Positions 1-9,548 of a stretch of DNA of 64,000 bases are shown piece by piece. The position numbers were made by a program, and so were the translations under genes. Every line of letters begins with the position of its first letter. The stretch's first letter is position 1. The DNA is taken from positions 5,708,001-5,772,000 of the forward strand of contig JAQFVV010000013.1 of NCBI GenBank assembly GCA_028023455.1, read 5' to 3'. The stretch comes from Epiperipatus broadwayi (Eukaryota > Onychophora > Udeonychophora > Euonychophora > Peripatidae). The notes below the pieces were generated by a model that was given only the letters and a program-made list of their open reading frames with translations, had not been told where the DNA came from and searched no databases.

Positions 1-254
1 TCTAAGTCTCAAATAATTGTAGTTAAGAATGTAATTATTTCCATTAATCTCATTCATTCATAGTTAAACTTATATTTGAATATTAAAAATTGGATTTTAT
101 GTAGATGAATTTATATTATATATATATATATACATACAGTTGTATTTTCAATGCATAATAGTTTACATATGACTTTATCCATATGGGAGTTACATTCCTA
201 TCAGTTTAATGAGTTAGGGATCAATCTCAGAACAAGTCATTCCTGTAAAAATTG

Positions 255-425
255 TAGTTGTATTAAATTAGATTTAGGACCAAAAGGCCACTCCTTATAA
301 TTATTGTATAGAAGATTTATTCAGTTAGTTGTAGGACCAAAAGTCCATTTCTTTACAATTATTATTATATAAGTGGTTATGTTTAAAATTAGGATCTAAA
401 AAAGACCATTTCTTATTATTATTGT
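255..425. repeat. Degenerate tandem repeat, about 65-bp unit, 3 copies
   Basis: Three successive units each carry the motif AGGACCAAAAG(G/T)CCA or its decayed form AGGATCTAAAAAAGACCA, followed by a TCCTTATAATTATT-like tail. The unit length is about 65 bp and the last copy is the most diverged. Confidence 0.6.
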
Positions 426-599
426 GATAAAGATAGCATCGATGTCTATCTCATATAGAGCATATGTTCAAAGAAATATTTATATTTATGGTTTTATATA
501 TATGTAGAGTTATATTTAATTTTATTGAAGACATGGATCAATGTATAGTAAATGCGATATATTATCTATGAATATAGTATGGTATATAAAGATTAAAGG

Positions 600-745
600 A
601 CTTTGTTAAAGAAATAACTTGTATATCAATTAATGATTGTACTTTGTAAATAAATTACTATTACATGATTTGTTAATTTTATTAAAGAAAATAAACTGTA
701 CATCAATTAATAAGTGCACTTATAAATAAATTATTATTATATGAT
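600..745. repeat. Tandem duplication, about 75-bp unit, 2 copies
   Basis: Two adjacent copies share TTAAAGAAATAA/TTAAAGAAAATAA, CATCAATTAAT and a shared end ATGATTTGTTA. They are diverged by scattered substitutions. No coding potential is seen. Confidence 0.55.
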
Positions 746-1168
746 TTGTTATTTTGTTGATGTAAAGGATTCTGATCCACTTTCATTCTCCAGGAATAAC
801 TTATATTCTCCACAATTTAACCTGACACTGCAATAAGAGGTTATAATAATTAAATTTGTAAAGCACATACCCGTTACATAAAGTAATATATATTAAGGCT
901 ATAACCTTAAGACTATGCACCCGAAAAAACAACAGTAAGAACCACTGCAAATCCATAACACAAGATTTATTTAAAAGGTTACATTATTATATTGAATAAA
1001 ATATTGTTTTAAATATGCATGTGTTAGTTTATTTGGTAGTTGTAAAGTATTCACTGTACAGTCTGTGGTGGTGCTGTTTCTGTGTAAAAACACAGAATAA
1101 TACCACTTTCGCGACCAAACCTATGGCTAATACATGACTAGCCATCGAATTAGCCGCTTAAGAGACAA

Positions 1169-1255
1169 TAGATGTAGGGGTTAGAATCCACCACCAATTC
1201 TTCCACAGTCTTAACCCTACATCTAAACTAACAAAACTATATGATCATATAGTTT
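1169..1255. repeat. Subterminal hairpins inside the Merlin-like element
   Basis: TAGATGTAGGGGTTA at 1169-1183 pairs with TTAACCCTACATCTA about 30 bp downstream. At 1234-1255 lies a perfect 22-bp palindrome centred on ATGATCAT. Subterminal palindromes are common in non-autonomous DNA transposons and may bind transposase or block replication; a role here is a guess. Confidence 0.6.
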
Positions 1256-1588
1256 GCCGCTTTTTCACTGCGGCGTTAATTCTTATGCATAGTGACTAAA
1301 TTTGTATTCTCGCTCGAATTTAAGATGAGAGTGTGTGCAGTGGAATGTTTTTCAACTGTTTGTTTGTTGATGTTTATGATTTTCTGTATTTCCCAACTGA
1401 GATCTTTTTGTGTACTAGTAATTATCAGCGTATTCTTGAGATTTGTCCAAGCTTGTTTTTTTTTGGGGGGGGTTTGTTATTATTTTTAACCAAAAAAATG
1501 TTAACATCTCTGTCAGACGATTGTAGTTGTTGGTGAAAAAGTATCGTTCCTGTCGCGACTCAGATGAGAGTTACAAAAGAATAACAAA

Positions 1589-1657
1589 ATGGCTACCATG
1601 TTATTGCAATTGTGGGATGTCCCAAACCAAGAAAGTGATGCAGTTTATTTGGTTTAG
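1589..1657 (+). pseudogene. Fragment of Merlin transposase N-terminus (22 codons)
   Basis: An ATG at 1589 opens 22 codons ending in TAG at 1655-1657. The reading contains LWDVPNQESDAV, which aligns with FADLPTTESNAV at the start of the Merlin transposase ORF at 52680, sharing the pattern D-(L/V)-P-x-x-E-S-x-A-V. Nothing downstream resembles the zinc ribbon or DDE domain, so this is a leftover start of the parent gene kept by an internally deleted element. The ATG lies 555 bp from the left end, compared with 465 bp in the full Merlin copy. The alignment is short, so chance cannot be fully excluded. Confidence 0.55.
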
Positions 1658-1774
1658 TCATATGTGGTGAATAAATTTATTTTATTTAAAAGAATCTGTG
1701 TTTTGCTTGTGATTATTTTAATCTGTAAGTCAATTAATTAACACCCAGAATGTCAGTGTTAAAAGGGTAGGGGT

Positions 1775-1985
1775 TTACAGCCGAGTGTGCTGGAGTTTGT
1801 TTGACAGCTTCAAATTATTCTCAAATCAATAAACAACACACTTCTTTTGGTTGAAAGAGAATCGACTCTCTTGATTGATATATTAGTCAAAATACCAAAA
1901 ATTATTTTCGTTTATAAGCAAATACACATCTGAGGTGAAGTTTGTTGGACAGCTTTGATTTTTTTCTAAATCAATAAACAGCAAC
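1775..1985. repeat. Direct repeat of about 140 bp within the Merlin-like element
   Basis: GAGTTTGTTTGACAGCTTC followed by TCTCAAATCAATAAACA recurs as GAAGTTTGTTGGACAGCTTT followed by TCTAAATCAATAAACAGC. There are two diverged copies inside the 1035-2474 element. Confidence 0.55.
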
Positions 1986-2029
1986 CCGCATTTTTAAAAA
2001 TTAAAAAAGAAAGTGTCAATTCTAATTTT

Positions 2030-2390
2030 AAAAAAAGACGTCTGTTAAAAAAAAAAACAGTATATTAAAAGCAAAAAAAAAGAAAGTCGTATGTAAAAAT
2101 TGTGTATATTTGAGATCAAAAAAAAAAATTAAAAGTGTCCCTTATACTTTTAAATGTATCGAATCCAAAAAAAAAAAAGTCTGTAAAAAAGCAGTATATT
2201 TAGAATCGAAAAAAAAAAGTCGTATGTAAAAATTGTGTACTTTTGAGATAAAAAAAAAAGTAAAAGTGTCCATTATAGTTTTAAATTTATCAAATGAAAA
2301 AAAAAAAAAATGTCAAAAAAACAACAACAATATATTAAAAAGAAAAAATAGCCATATGTTAAAATACGACATATTAGAGAAAAAAAATGT
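2030..2390. repeat. A-rich tandem repeat, period about 133 bp
   Basis: GTCGTATGTAAAAATTGTGTA occurs at about 2086 and again 133 bp later, each followed by GAGAT(C)A-poly(A) and an AAAAGTGTCC(C/A)TTATA segment. A third, more decayed unit follows. Comparable A-rich AAAAGTCGTA tracts lie in the right half of the Merlin element at 54.36 kb. Confidence 0.6.
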
Positions 2391-2482
2391 AGAGGCATGG
2401 TAATGTTATATCCCTATGTTTTTAAATAGAAACAGCACCACCACAGGCTGTACAGTGAATACTTTACAACTACCATTTATTT

Positions 2483-2782
2483 CTTGATGCTTAAAGCCAG
2501 GTGGCACCTATGTAATGTAAATAAATAAACCGAGAAAATGTAAAATATTGAAATATACTTAGTCCAACCAATGGCAATGATAAGTAGAATAAACAGAAAT
2601 ATAGAGGTGTTTAAAAAAATAAAAAAAACTGACTATTTATCAGATATATTCATAAAGTAATAAATTACATCACAGAGGTATACATCATAATATTCGTGAG
2701 AACATTTAAGCAACTTCTATTAACTCATCATTTAACTAAAGTAAAAGGTAATATTTAAATACATGTTTATATTGTCTATACT
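2483..2782. other. Non-coding AT-rich stretch
   Basis: No gene, repeat or RNA signal can be made out in these 300 bases. Confidence 0.5.
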
Positions 2783-2894
2783 AAATTAATATAAACAGAC
2801 AGGACTTAAATCCAGACTTTCAAGCTCCCTGCAACTATCTACTCCATCTTATACAACTGATACACTTGACCAAATACATATGAAAAAGATAAAT

Positions 2895-2946
2895 GATCTC
2901 CAATATATGTATTTCTTGCTGAACCAGAACTCATCAATTTGTCCAG
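2895..2946 (-). ncRNA. Hammerhead-like motif, family 3, left arm (decayed)
   Basis: On the minus strand the order is UUGAUGA (C3 changed to U), a partly paired hairpin GUUCUG-GUU-CAGCAA, GAAA, then UACAUA and UA, then UUGG. The minimal stem III is intact here: A15.1-U16.1 plus a U-A pair around ACAU, giving a UA cleavage dinucleotide. The altered C3 should abolish activity. Confidence 0.5.
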
Positions 2947-3313
2947 ATTACCATTTGACTGACATATATAAAATAACTGCTCAGTTTAAATTAAGATAGC
3001 AAATCTTTAAACCCTAATGGGAAAGCTTCGATCTTCTCCACTCTCCAATTCTTGAGTCATTTATTTCATTGAAAATCCAAGAATGGAATGCTCAAAGCAT
3101 TTGTTTATGCCAATATTATTGTCATACCTATGTTGACTTTAAGTTACTCTGACTCCTTACATATAGGATTTTAATATGTCTATTTAAATATACAGAAGAG
3201 GGATGGATAGCTGAAGAATTGGAGAGTGGAGATGATTGACAATTGTCCATTAAGAATATTTGCTATCTTAATATAAACTGAGCACTGATTGTATATATGT
3301 GTGAGAGATGGTA

Positions 3314-3366
3314 ATCTGGACCAACTGATGAGTGCTGGTTCAGCATGAAATATGCACATTGGAGAT
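3314..3366 (+). ncRNA. Hammerhead-like motif, family 3, right arm
   Basis: CUGAUGA is intact at 3325-3331. Stem II GUGCUG-GUU-CAGCAU has 6 bp with a closing G-U (3332-3346), and GAAA follows at 3347-3350. Stem I pairs CCAA (3321-3324) with UUGG (3359-3362) and, beyond a GGA internal bulge, AUCU with AGAU. The base at the U16.1 position is C (3357), where the left arm has U. The copy is therefore predicted to be inactive although all helices are present. Geometry is type I with a very short stem III. Confidence 0.6.
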
Positions 3367-3470
3367 CATTTATGTTTTTCTTATTGTCATGTGTATTGCT
3401 TGTATAAGATTTAGTGGATAGTTGTAGGGTTCTTGAACGTCTGTGTTCAAATTCCTTTTAATTACATAAA

Positions 3471-4610
3471 GTAAAAGATGTTTTATAAGTCTAAATTTTC
3501 TGAATTGTTATGACAATAAAAGGCTCACAGGATTGTTTTAGAGAAATTCCTTTCATCAACTATGCAAATTCTAACATGACTAACCACAAGCTAGACCTTA
3601 AATTTTATTTATATTAAGAAGGTTTCATTTGTTTTATTTCAAAGTTATATCTTAGTAAAATAATAAAATATGGGGGAGGGGGTTAAATACTTTCATTCAC
3701 AATATTTTAAATAAAAAGATTACTGTATGAAGAATAATTAACAATGATGATACCCAAGTGTTAGACTATTTTGATGTATTATTTTTAATTAATTTTGAAG
3801 ATGTGCTAGACGAATGTAATATTCTAGTTACCTTATGTAAAAATGTTGAATGATTGCAAAGTTTTATTATTACTTAATATTTCTATAAATAATCCAATAA
3901 ATTAACAATTGAGAGTTGCCACAAATAATTTACTGACAAATAAAAACTTAATTACCATTATAATTAAAAGCAAAAAGACAATGTTTTTTGTTTTAAATGT
4001 GATCGTCACAAAAGTGGCAAGGATTGTTTAAGTTACTGGTGCTATATTTTAAATACTAAAAATAGTTGAAATGGGTTTCAGAATAATTAATTTGAAACTC
4101 AGAAGTCTAGTCTCCTAAAGCTATAATGGCAGAGATTAATCTGTAAATAATTTAGACATTGATTTTAAGGAGTGTTTACAACTTTATGATTATATTTAGA
4201 GTCTTTTTCTTTTGAAGAGGAAAAAAATATTTGTATTATATATAATTATTGATTCAGCCAAACTTCATTATCCATTTGTAGAATTAGTTATTAATTAAAT
4301 TATCAAGCTGTTATTGTGTATATATGTTTTGCTGCCAGAAAATGTTTTCTGAAAATAATATCAAAACATTTATTAAAACTATTTGCAAAAATAGTATATT
4401 CTTGAGAGTTAAATGATTTTGCCATCCAGTTATAGTTGGTAGAATTACAAATGCATATTCATTGCTAGTAAGAAACAATGGGTTGAAAGAATACCAAGCT
4501 TTTTCTAATAAAACCTAATTCATCCAGATATATTGATTTGCCTTGTGAGATAACCAATACTATTTGTTGCTAGCAGATTTCTACTCTGAACTTGATTCCA
4601 CCTGATTACA
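3471..4610. other. Non-coding AT-rich stretch
   Basis: No gene is recognised. A short G-rich run (GGGGGAGGGGG) lies near 3672. The rest is AT-rich with no repeat that I can define. Confidence 0.5.
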
Positions 4611-4618
4611 TTCTAGGA

Positions 4619-5137
4619 CAGTGGTCTTCAACCTTTTCATGTCTACAGGCTGGTAAAAATAAGGATAAGGTTTTGTGAACTGGCAAAAATAAGAATAAGG
4701 TTTTGCGGACCGGCAGAAGTCTATAGAAAATTTTTCTTAAAGATGAAAACTGCTTAGCCTTAGATGAGCATAATTGTTATAACTGATCAAAACAACAAAT
4801 AACAAGATGAAGTTATATATATATTGAGTTTGTATAATAAAAAACTTTTTTTTTCATTTTTTTTAGAAAAGTAATAAAAAATTTAATTCTGCCCCCCTCT
4901 CCCCCATAAACATCTGTGATAACTAGAAAAACAAATTAACTTATGTATAATTGATTCGATTTTGTTTTTGCTCTGTTTTTTTTTTTTAATTGGGTGAAAA
5001 TGAGATGAAAAAAATAAATAAAAATTGTTTATATTAATTAAAAGTTTAAACTCTTATTATTTTGTTATTGCAAGTCTAGCGCGAACCAGCAGAATAGTTC
5101 TGTGGCCCAGCACTGGACCAAGGGTTGAAGATCACTA
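4619..5137. mobile_element. Non-autonomous hAT transposon (MITE)
   Basis: The left end CAGTGGTCTTCAACC and the right end GGGTTGAAGATCACTA are imperfect terminal inverted repeats typical of hAT elements. The flanks carry an 8-bp target duplication with one mismatch, TTCTAGGA (4611-4618) and TTCTAGAA (5138-5145). Subterminal GCGGACCGGCAGAAG and GCGCGAACCAGCAGAATAG with GCCCAGCACTGGACC match the usual 'ratio of tip motifs' of animal hAT MITEs. The interior is AT-rich and non-coding, so movement needed an outside hAT transposase. Confidence 0.8.
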
Positions 5138-5145
5138 TTCTAGAA

Positions 5146-6404
5146 AATAGTGACAATTTGTATTATTGCCAGAATAATTCCAGACCATAAATTATTGTTC
5201 TGAATATGACATAATAATCACTTACCTGTCTGCCTCTTAGAAAGATCTTAGTTTATATCCCGTTCCTACTTTGATTGACTTATGATTGGTCTGATTGTAT
5301 CATTGACTATTTACATTATTGTTGTTTCATTAGTATTATGAAGCCATTCTAGAGAGATCTATAGTTTGGACAAGTCTATTATTGAGATAAGCTTAAGTTG
5401 AGTTGATAGCAATTGTGAATAACTTATAGAAGATTTTGTAGGGCATATCAATTAGTATTATACATCTATTATGTTTATTATGTTCTTGGAGAAGATCCTT
5501 GAAAGTTTTTAAGAGTAGAATAAATTTTATAATTAAATTCTATCACTATAAAAATAACAAAGCATTTAAATTGTTTTATCAAGAGTTATTAATAGCTCAA
5601 TATTAGATTGCAATCCAGTAATTATATATACATCCTTGTTCATAGTTCTTTTAAAATAGTAATTTTCTGGTACATGGTTTAAAAATATAATAAATCAAAA
5701 ATTTATAAATCTGAATTTATACATTTTATGTTCATACCCATCTGTATGAGCAATACTAAGAATCATCTTTCAGGCAGTCACTTCCCTTTTTTGTGTATTC
5801 AATCTTGTTGTTTCTCTCATTTGATTTAGTATTGTACCAACTTTTTTCATAACTATTTTTTTTGTAAATTTTTTTTTTTTTTGATGTCTTAATGAGTAAA
5901 TTTTAAAAATTGAATTGTATTTTAGATATGGGCATATAATAGTAATGTATATTAAAAGAAGAATTTGATATTATTCACAATTTCGTGTATTCACAAGAAG
6001 ATTTGAAACAAATGTAGCATTAAAAGATTACAGTAATGTTTAACAGATGATATCAATTTAGAAGTCATGTTATGGCTTTAATTCAGAAGTCATCAATTTT
6101 GCAGCATGTGTATGTCAACGAAAATAGATCATAGAATGAAATTTTGTATTTCAAATCTCTGCATCTTATTTATCCACTTTTTATTGAAAAAGCAAATTTT
6201 CTAGCTCTTAAAACTTTTACAAACCTTAGGACATCTTTAATAGTAAATTTATTATTTCCTACTTCACCTAAGATTGCAATTGTAAAATTTAGTCAAATAA
6301 TACCTTGCCCCAACCAGAAGAAGATCATCTCTTCCTCAATGTGATTAGGAAAATAAAGGAAAGAGACAAAATCTTGGCCACAAAATTCCTCTATGAGGAG
6401 ACAT
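5146..6404. other. Non-coding AT-rich stretch
   Basis: No gene or clear repeat. A T-homopolymer lies near 5870-5882. A 66-codon open frame at 6144-6344 has AT-driven composition and no recognisable domain, so it is not called. Confidence 0.5.
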
Positions 6405-6775
6405 GAAAGCTTTTTAATATACCACCTGAATAGTCTAGAGCAAACGGTCTTATATGCATCTTCATAGGAAAGTAGACTTTGTTCAAAACTAAATGATAAA
6501 TTTACATTTTATTCAAAGATATAATGATTTCAATATGGATATGTACTGATTGCTTTTGCATGGAAGAATTTATTTTAGAAACCTTTTGATACACTACATG
6601 GAATAGACTAGATCAAATGGATTTGTATACATCTTTATAGGGAAGAAAGCCTTTGTGTAAGGACTAGATGACCAATTTACTATTTATTCAAAGATATAAT
6701 GTATTCACTATAATCATGTATCAATTGTTTTGCATTAATAAATTTATTTTAGAGTATATCTAAACTTTTTTAAAT
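6405..6775. repeat. Diverged tandem duplication, period about 173 bp
   Basis: TAGTCTAGAGCAAACGG near 6431 recurs as TAGACTAGATCAAATGG near 6604. Both are followed by an ATACATCTT(C/T)ATAGG block, a TTTATTCAAAGATATAATG block and GAATTTATTTTAGA or its variant. It is an old local duplication with no coding potential. Confidence 0.65.
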
Positions 6776-8031
6776 CAATACTTTTTAGATCTGGTCGACT
6801 ATTATTTTTAATGCTGGTTTCAAATTATAAACAACCTACAAAATAAAATAGTCCTGCCAAAAACATTTCATTTACCAAAACAAGTGATTATTTCTTAAAC
6901 TATAATATTAAAAATATATTTAGATTTTATTAAAAGATATAAATATTTAAGCTAAACCAATTTAAATTTATAAAAATGTTTTTTTTTTTTTTTTTTTAAA
7001 AAAAACCGTGTTTAACTTACCTGACTTACTCATTCTTGAACTTTTTATTTATTCTTTTTTTTTGTATGTGGGTTTATTTTTAAATGGAAAGAAGAAAAGA
7101 GAGAAAGAGAAAAAAAGCTTCAATTTTGTTAAATCATTTCTCAATATATATATATCACGTGTTTTATACTTTGCCAACAAATCAGTTATATCAATTCACC
7201 AGCCATTGTTGTGTAACAATTATTCCATGAGCTTTTCGACTTAAATGAATATATTTATAATTTTCTACAGCACAGAATAAAAGAAGTATAAAACAAAAAT
7301 ATAAAATATAGATTGTTTAAAACTAAAAGTATGTATGTGCATCAAATTATATAATTGACAGCCATGGAGAAACCAAATAATAAAGTATTACAAATGAATA
7401 ACATAGTCTAGTGGAAACATTTCTATTTTTAGAATGACACCATAAACTTTATTGAGCTTTATACAACATTAAAAATTTATAATCATAGATATTAAAGAAA
7501 ACAAAACAAAACATAACATTGCCAATAAAATGAATCAACTATACAAGAAAACATTGCCGTTTGGAGTGAATATTAAAAAATTTGAGCTAAACCTAATATA
7601 AAGTATTTTAAAATTTTAGTAATTACAACAGTTGAATTACAATAATAGTTTAGATAGATAACAAAAAAATTATTAGGTCAAACATAGGACATTGCAGTTT
7701 TCACTCAGAGATAGTATAATACTTTAGATAAGTAAAAACCTAGAAGAGTTGGTGAACTCTCTCAAAATATCTGCTCACTGAAGCAAGCAGCTTATAATGT
7801 TATGGTTACACAGCATTTTATCATTATTTTTCAGGTTAATAGTGTATGCATATAATTTCACATTAATTAGGTTTTATTACTTATTTTATAATTTCATTAT
7901 AATTTTATATTATTGAAACAATTATATGTGAAGAATTAGTTGATATCTTGCTAGTGTTACTTCTAGATGGATACTCCACTACCTATATTAATGTATTGAA
8001 CTTTTCCATATTATATATATATATATATATA
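6776..8031. other. Non-coding AT-rich stretch
   Basis: It contains a poly-T/poly-A junction at about 6978-7003 and a (TA)n run at about 8011-8033. No gene, tRNA-like sequence or element could be defined. Confidence 0.5.
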
Positions 8032-8272
8032 TAATTATATAACTGAATATTTGTAAATACAGTAACTTAATAATTAAAAAATATTTTATCCACTTAGGAG
8101 CGCTTTCGATTATCCCAGTAATCTGTGTCAACTAAAGCTTTGAAATGGGAAAGTTAGCATTTCAAAGCTTTAATTGACACAGATTACTGGGATAATTGAA
8201 AGCACTCTAAGTGGCTAAAATATTTTTTAATTATTAAGTTACTGTATTTACAAATATTCAGTTATATAATTA
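8032..8272. repeat. Long palindromic foldback MITE
   Basis: The two arms of about 112 bp are nearly perfect reverse complements around a short centre (GGGAAAGTTAGCA). The arms contain AACTGAATATTTGTAAATAC, CCACTTAGGAGCGCTTTCG and CCCAGTAATCTGTGTCAA. Mismatches are few and mostly transitions. The layout fits a foldback-type MITE; the ends touch TA-rich sequence, so a TA target site is possible but cannot be proved. Confidence 0.75.
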
Positions 8273-9380
8273 CGTATATTGCTTTAAAAATACAGACATC
8301 GAATCATAATATTATTACACACACTTATATATTCTATTTATTTAAACAAGAGAATATTTAATTTTGAAATTGTGTGTATAATAAGAGGGGAGGGTATGAT
8401 TGAAAATTCTTATTACATCTTGGTTCACTAATACTTGCTACTAATATTTATAATTAAACAACCCTACCTTTTTTTCATTTAATTTCCATTTTTTTACATT
8501 ACTAATTTCATAAATATAGTTTTACTTCTCAGTATTATGTAACAAAAAACACTTATTTATAATTGTTAATAAAGAAGAATATTTAAATTATTATTAAAGT
8601 TTATCAGCTTAACGTTTTTGAGGATCCATGCCTCATATTCATAGCCTTCATCAAATGTATCTATCACAGCCATTTTGCACTAACTATGACAATGTAATTA
8701 ATTACAAGCACATAATTTTTCATTCCATTATATTTTTATGTTTAATTTTTTTATTTTGGAGCTAGATTAATCTTGTTACAAGGGGATGTTAATGATGATA
8801 ATCAATATTATGATGATAGTGCAAACTTTTCAAAGGACAGATCATATCTCAGCAATAGCGATATTAAGCAGAAGTTTTATTTAAATCTAACTCATTCTCA
8901 GAATAAAGAAATCTAATCAAAATGGTTGAAACTGAAATAAAAAAAAATATTGATTATTGTTTAATTAAGTAGATAAAACAACATACAAGAAGAAAAAAAT
9001 GGAATTGTGAAAGATTTTGAATAAAACTTATATTGGAGTTACAATAGATAAAGTACTAAAATTGGTATTAATACTAAGAATCAAATAAATTCATTTAGAA
9101 ATTGCAAAATAATTGTTTTAACATAAAATGCAATGAGAAGATTTTCTAGAAAGATAAATTAAAATGTTCAGAATAATAGTATATAGACATAAACAAACAC
9201 GAAGATGTATACAAATTAGAGAAGTAAATAAAACAGACACCTTAACAGAAAATGGCAGCCAAGATAATGCTTATAGAAATGAACTTTTAGTATGATAATC
9301 AGATTATTTATTGCATTAAATTGTATAAAGCAGATATTGTAATATTTGAAATACAAGCATAATTCGTATACTTGGAGTTA
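8273..9380. other. Non-coding AT-rich stretch
   Basis: Nothing recognisable beyond AT-rich sequence with short poly-A and poly-T runs. Confidence 0.5.
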
Positions 9381-9548
9381 AAATGTAATTATAGGGGATT
9401 TGAACATTGACTTTTAAGCTCCCTTCAGCGATTGGATATCATTTATCTTTTTCACATGTGCGTGGTTATGTGTATTGGTTGTATGAGATAGAGTGGATAG
9501 GTAAAGGGAGTTTGAAAATCTGTGTTTAAATTCTTTATAATTACATTT
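9381..9548. repeat. Short foldback related to family 3, without the ribozyme
   Basis: The outer arms AATGTAATTATAGGGGATTTG and its partner CAAATTCTTTATAATTACATT-like sequence are inverted. Inner blocks (AAGCTCCCTT, ATCATTTATCTTTTTC, TGTGTATTGGTTGTATGAGAT) match the outer parts of the 2783-3470 element. The hammerhead segment is missing. It is best read as an internally deleted family 3 copy. Confidence 0.6.

Larger units (their letters stand above)
1..1026. other. AT-rich non-coding stretch
   Basis: No gene is visible. The stretch holds an (AT)n run near 117-136 and two sets of short degenerate tandem repeats, listed separately. Everything else is AT-rich sequence with stops in all frames. 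Confidence 0.6.
1035..2474 (+). mobile_element. Merlin-like non-autonomous DNA transposon, 47-bp TIRs
   Basis: The element is 1440 bp. Its ends are 47-bp terminal inverted repeats (1035-1081 and 2428-2474) that start GGTAGTTGTAAAGTATTCAC and differ at one position. It is flanked by an 8-bp direct repeat with one mismatch, GTTTATTT (1027-1034) and ATTTATTT (2475-2482). Ends starting GG, an 8-bp duplication and a short ORF matching the N-terminus of the Merlin transposase at 52680 (see 1589-1657) point to the Merlin superfamily. The interior has subterminal hairpins and A-rich tandem repeats instead of a transposase. It would have to be moved by a transposase made elsewhere. The 46/47 match of the ends suggests a fairly young copy. 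Superfamily assignment is inference from three agreeing signs. Confidence 0.7.
2783..3470. mobile_element. Family 3 inverted-repeat element with hammerhead-like motifs
   Basis: Two long inverted arms (about 2785-3060 and 3205-3470) form a foldback of nearly 700 bp. The arms share, on opposite strands, a tract ending in AAGCTCCCT, the AAATGATCTCCAATAT block, a hammerhead-like motif and CTCCACTCTCCAATTCTT. Each arm holds one hammerhead-like motif (listed separately), so the element is a head-to-head pair of ribozyme-bearing units. A short relative without the motif lies at 9381-9548. No clear target duplication could be found, so the outer limits are approximate. Confidence 0.6.
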
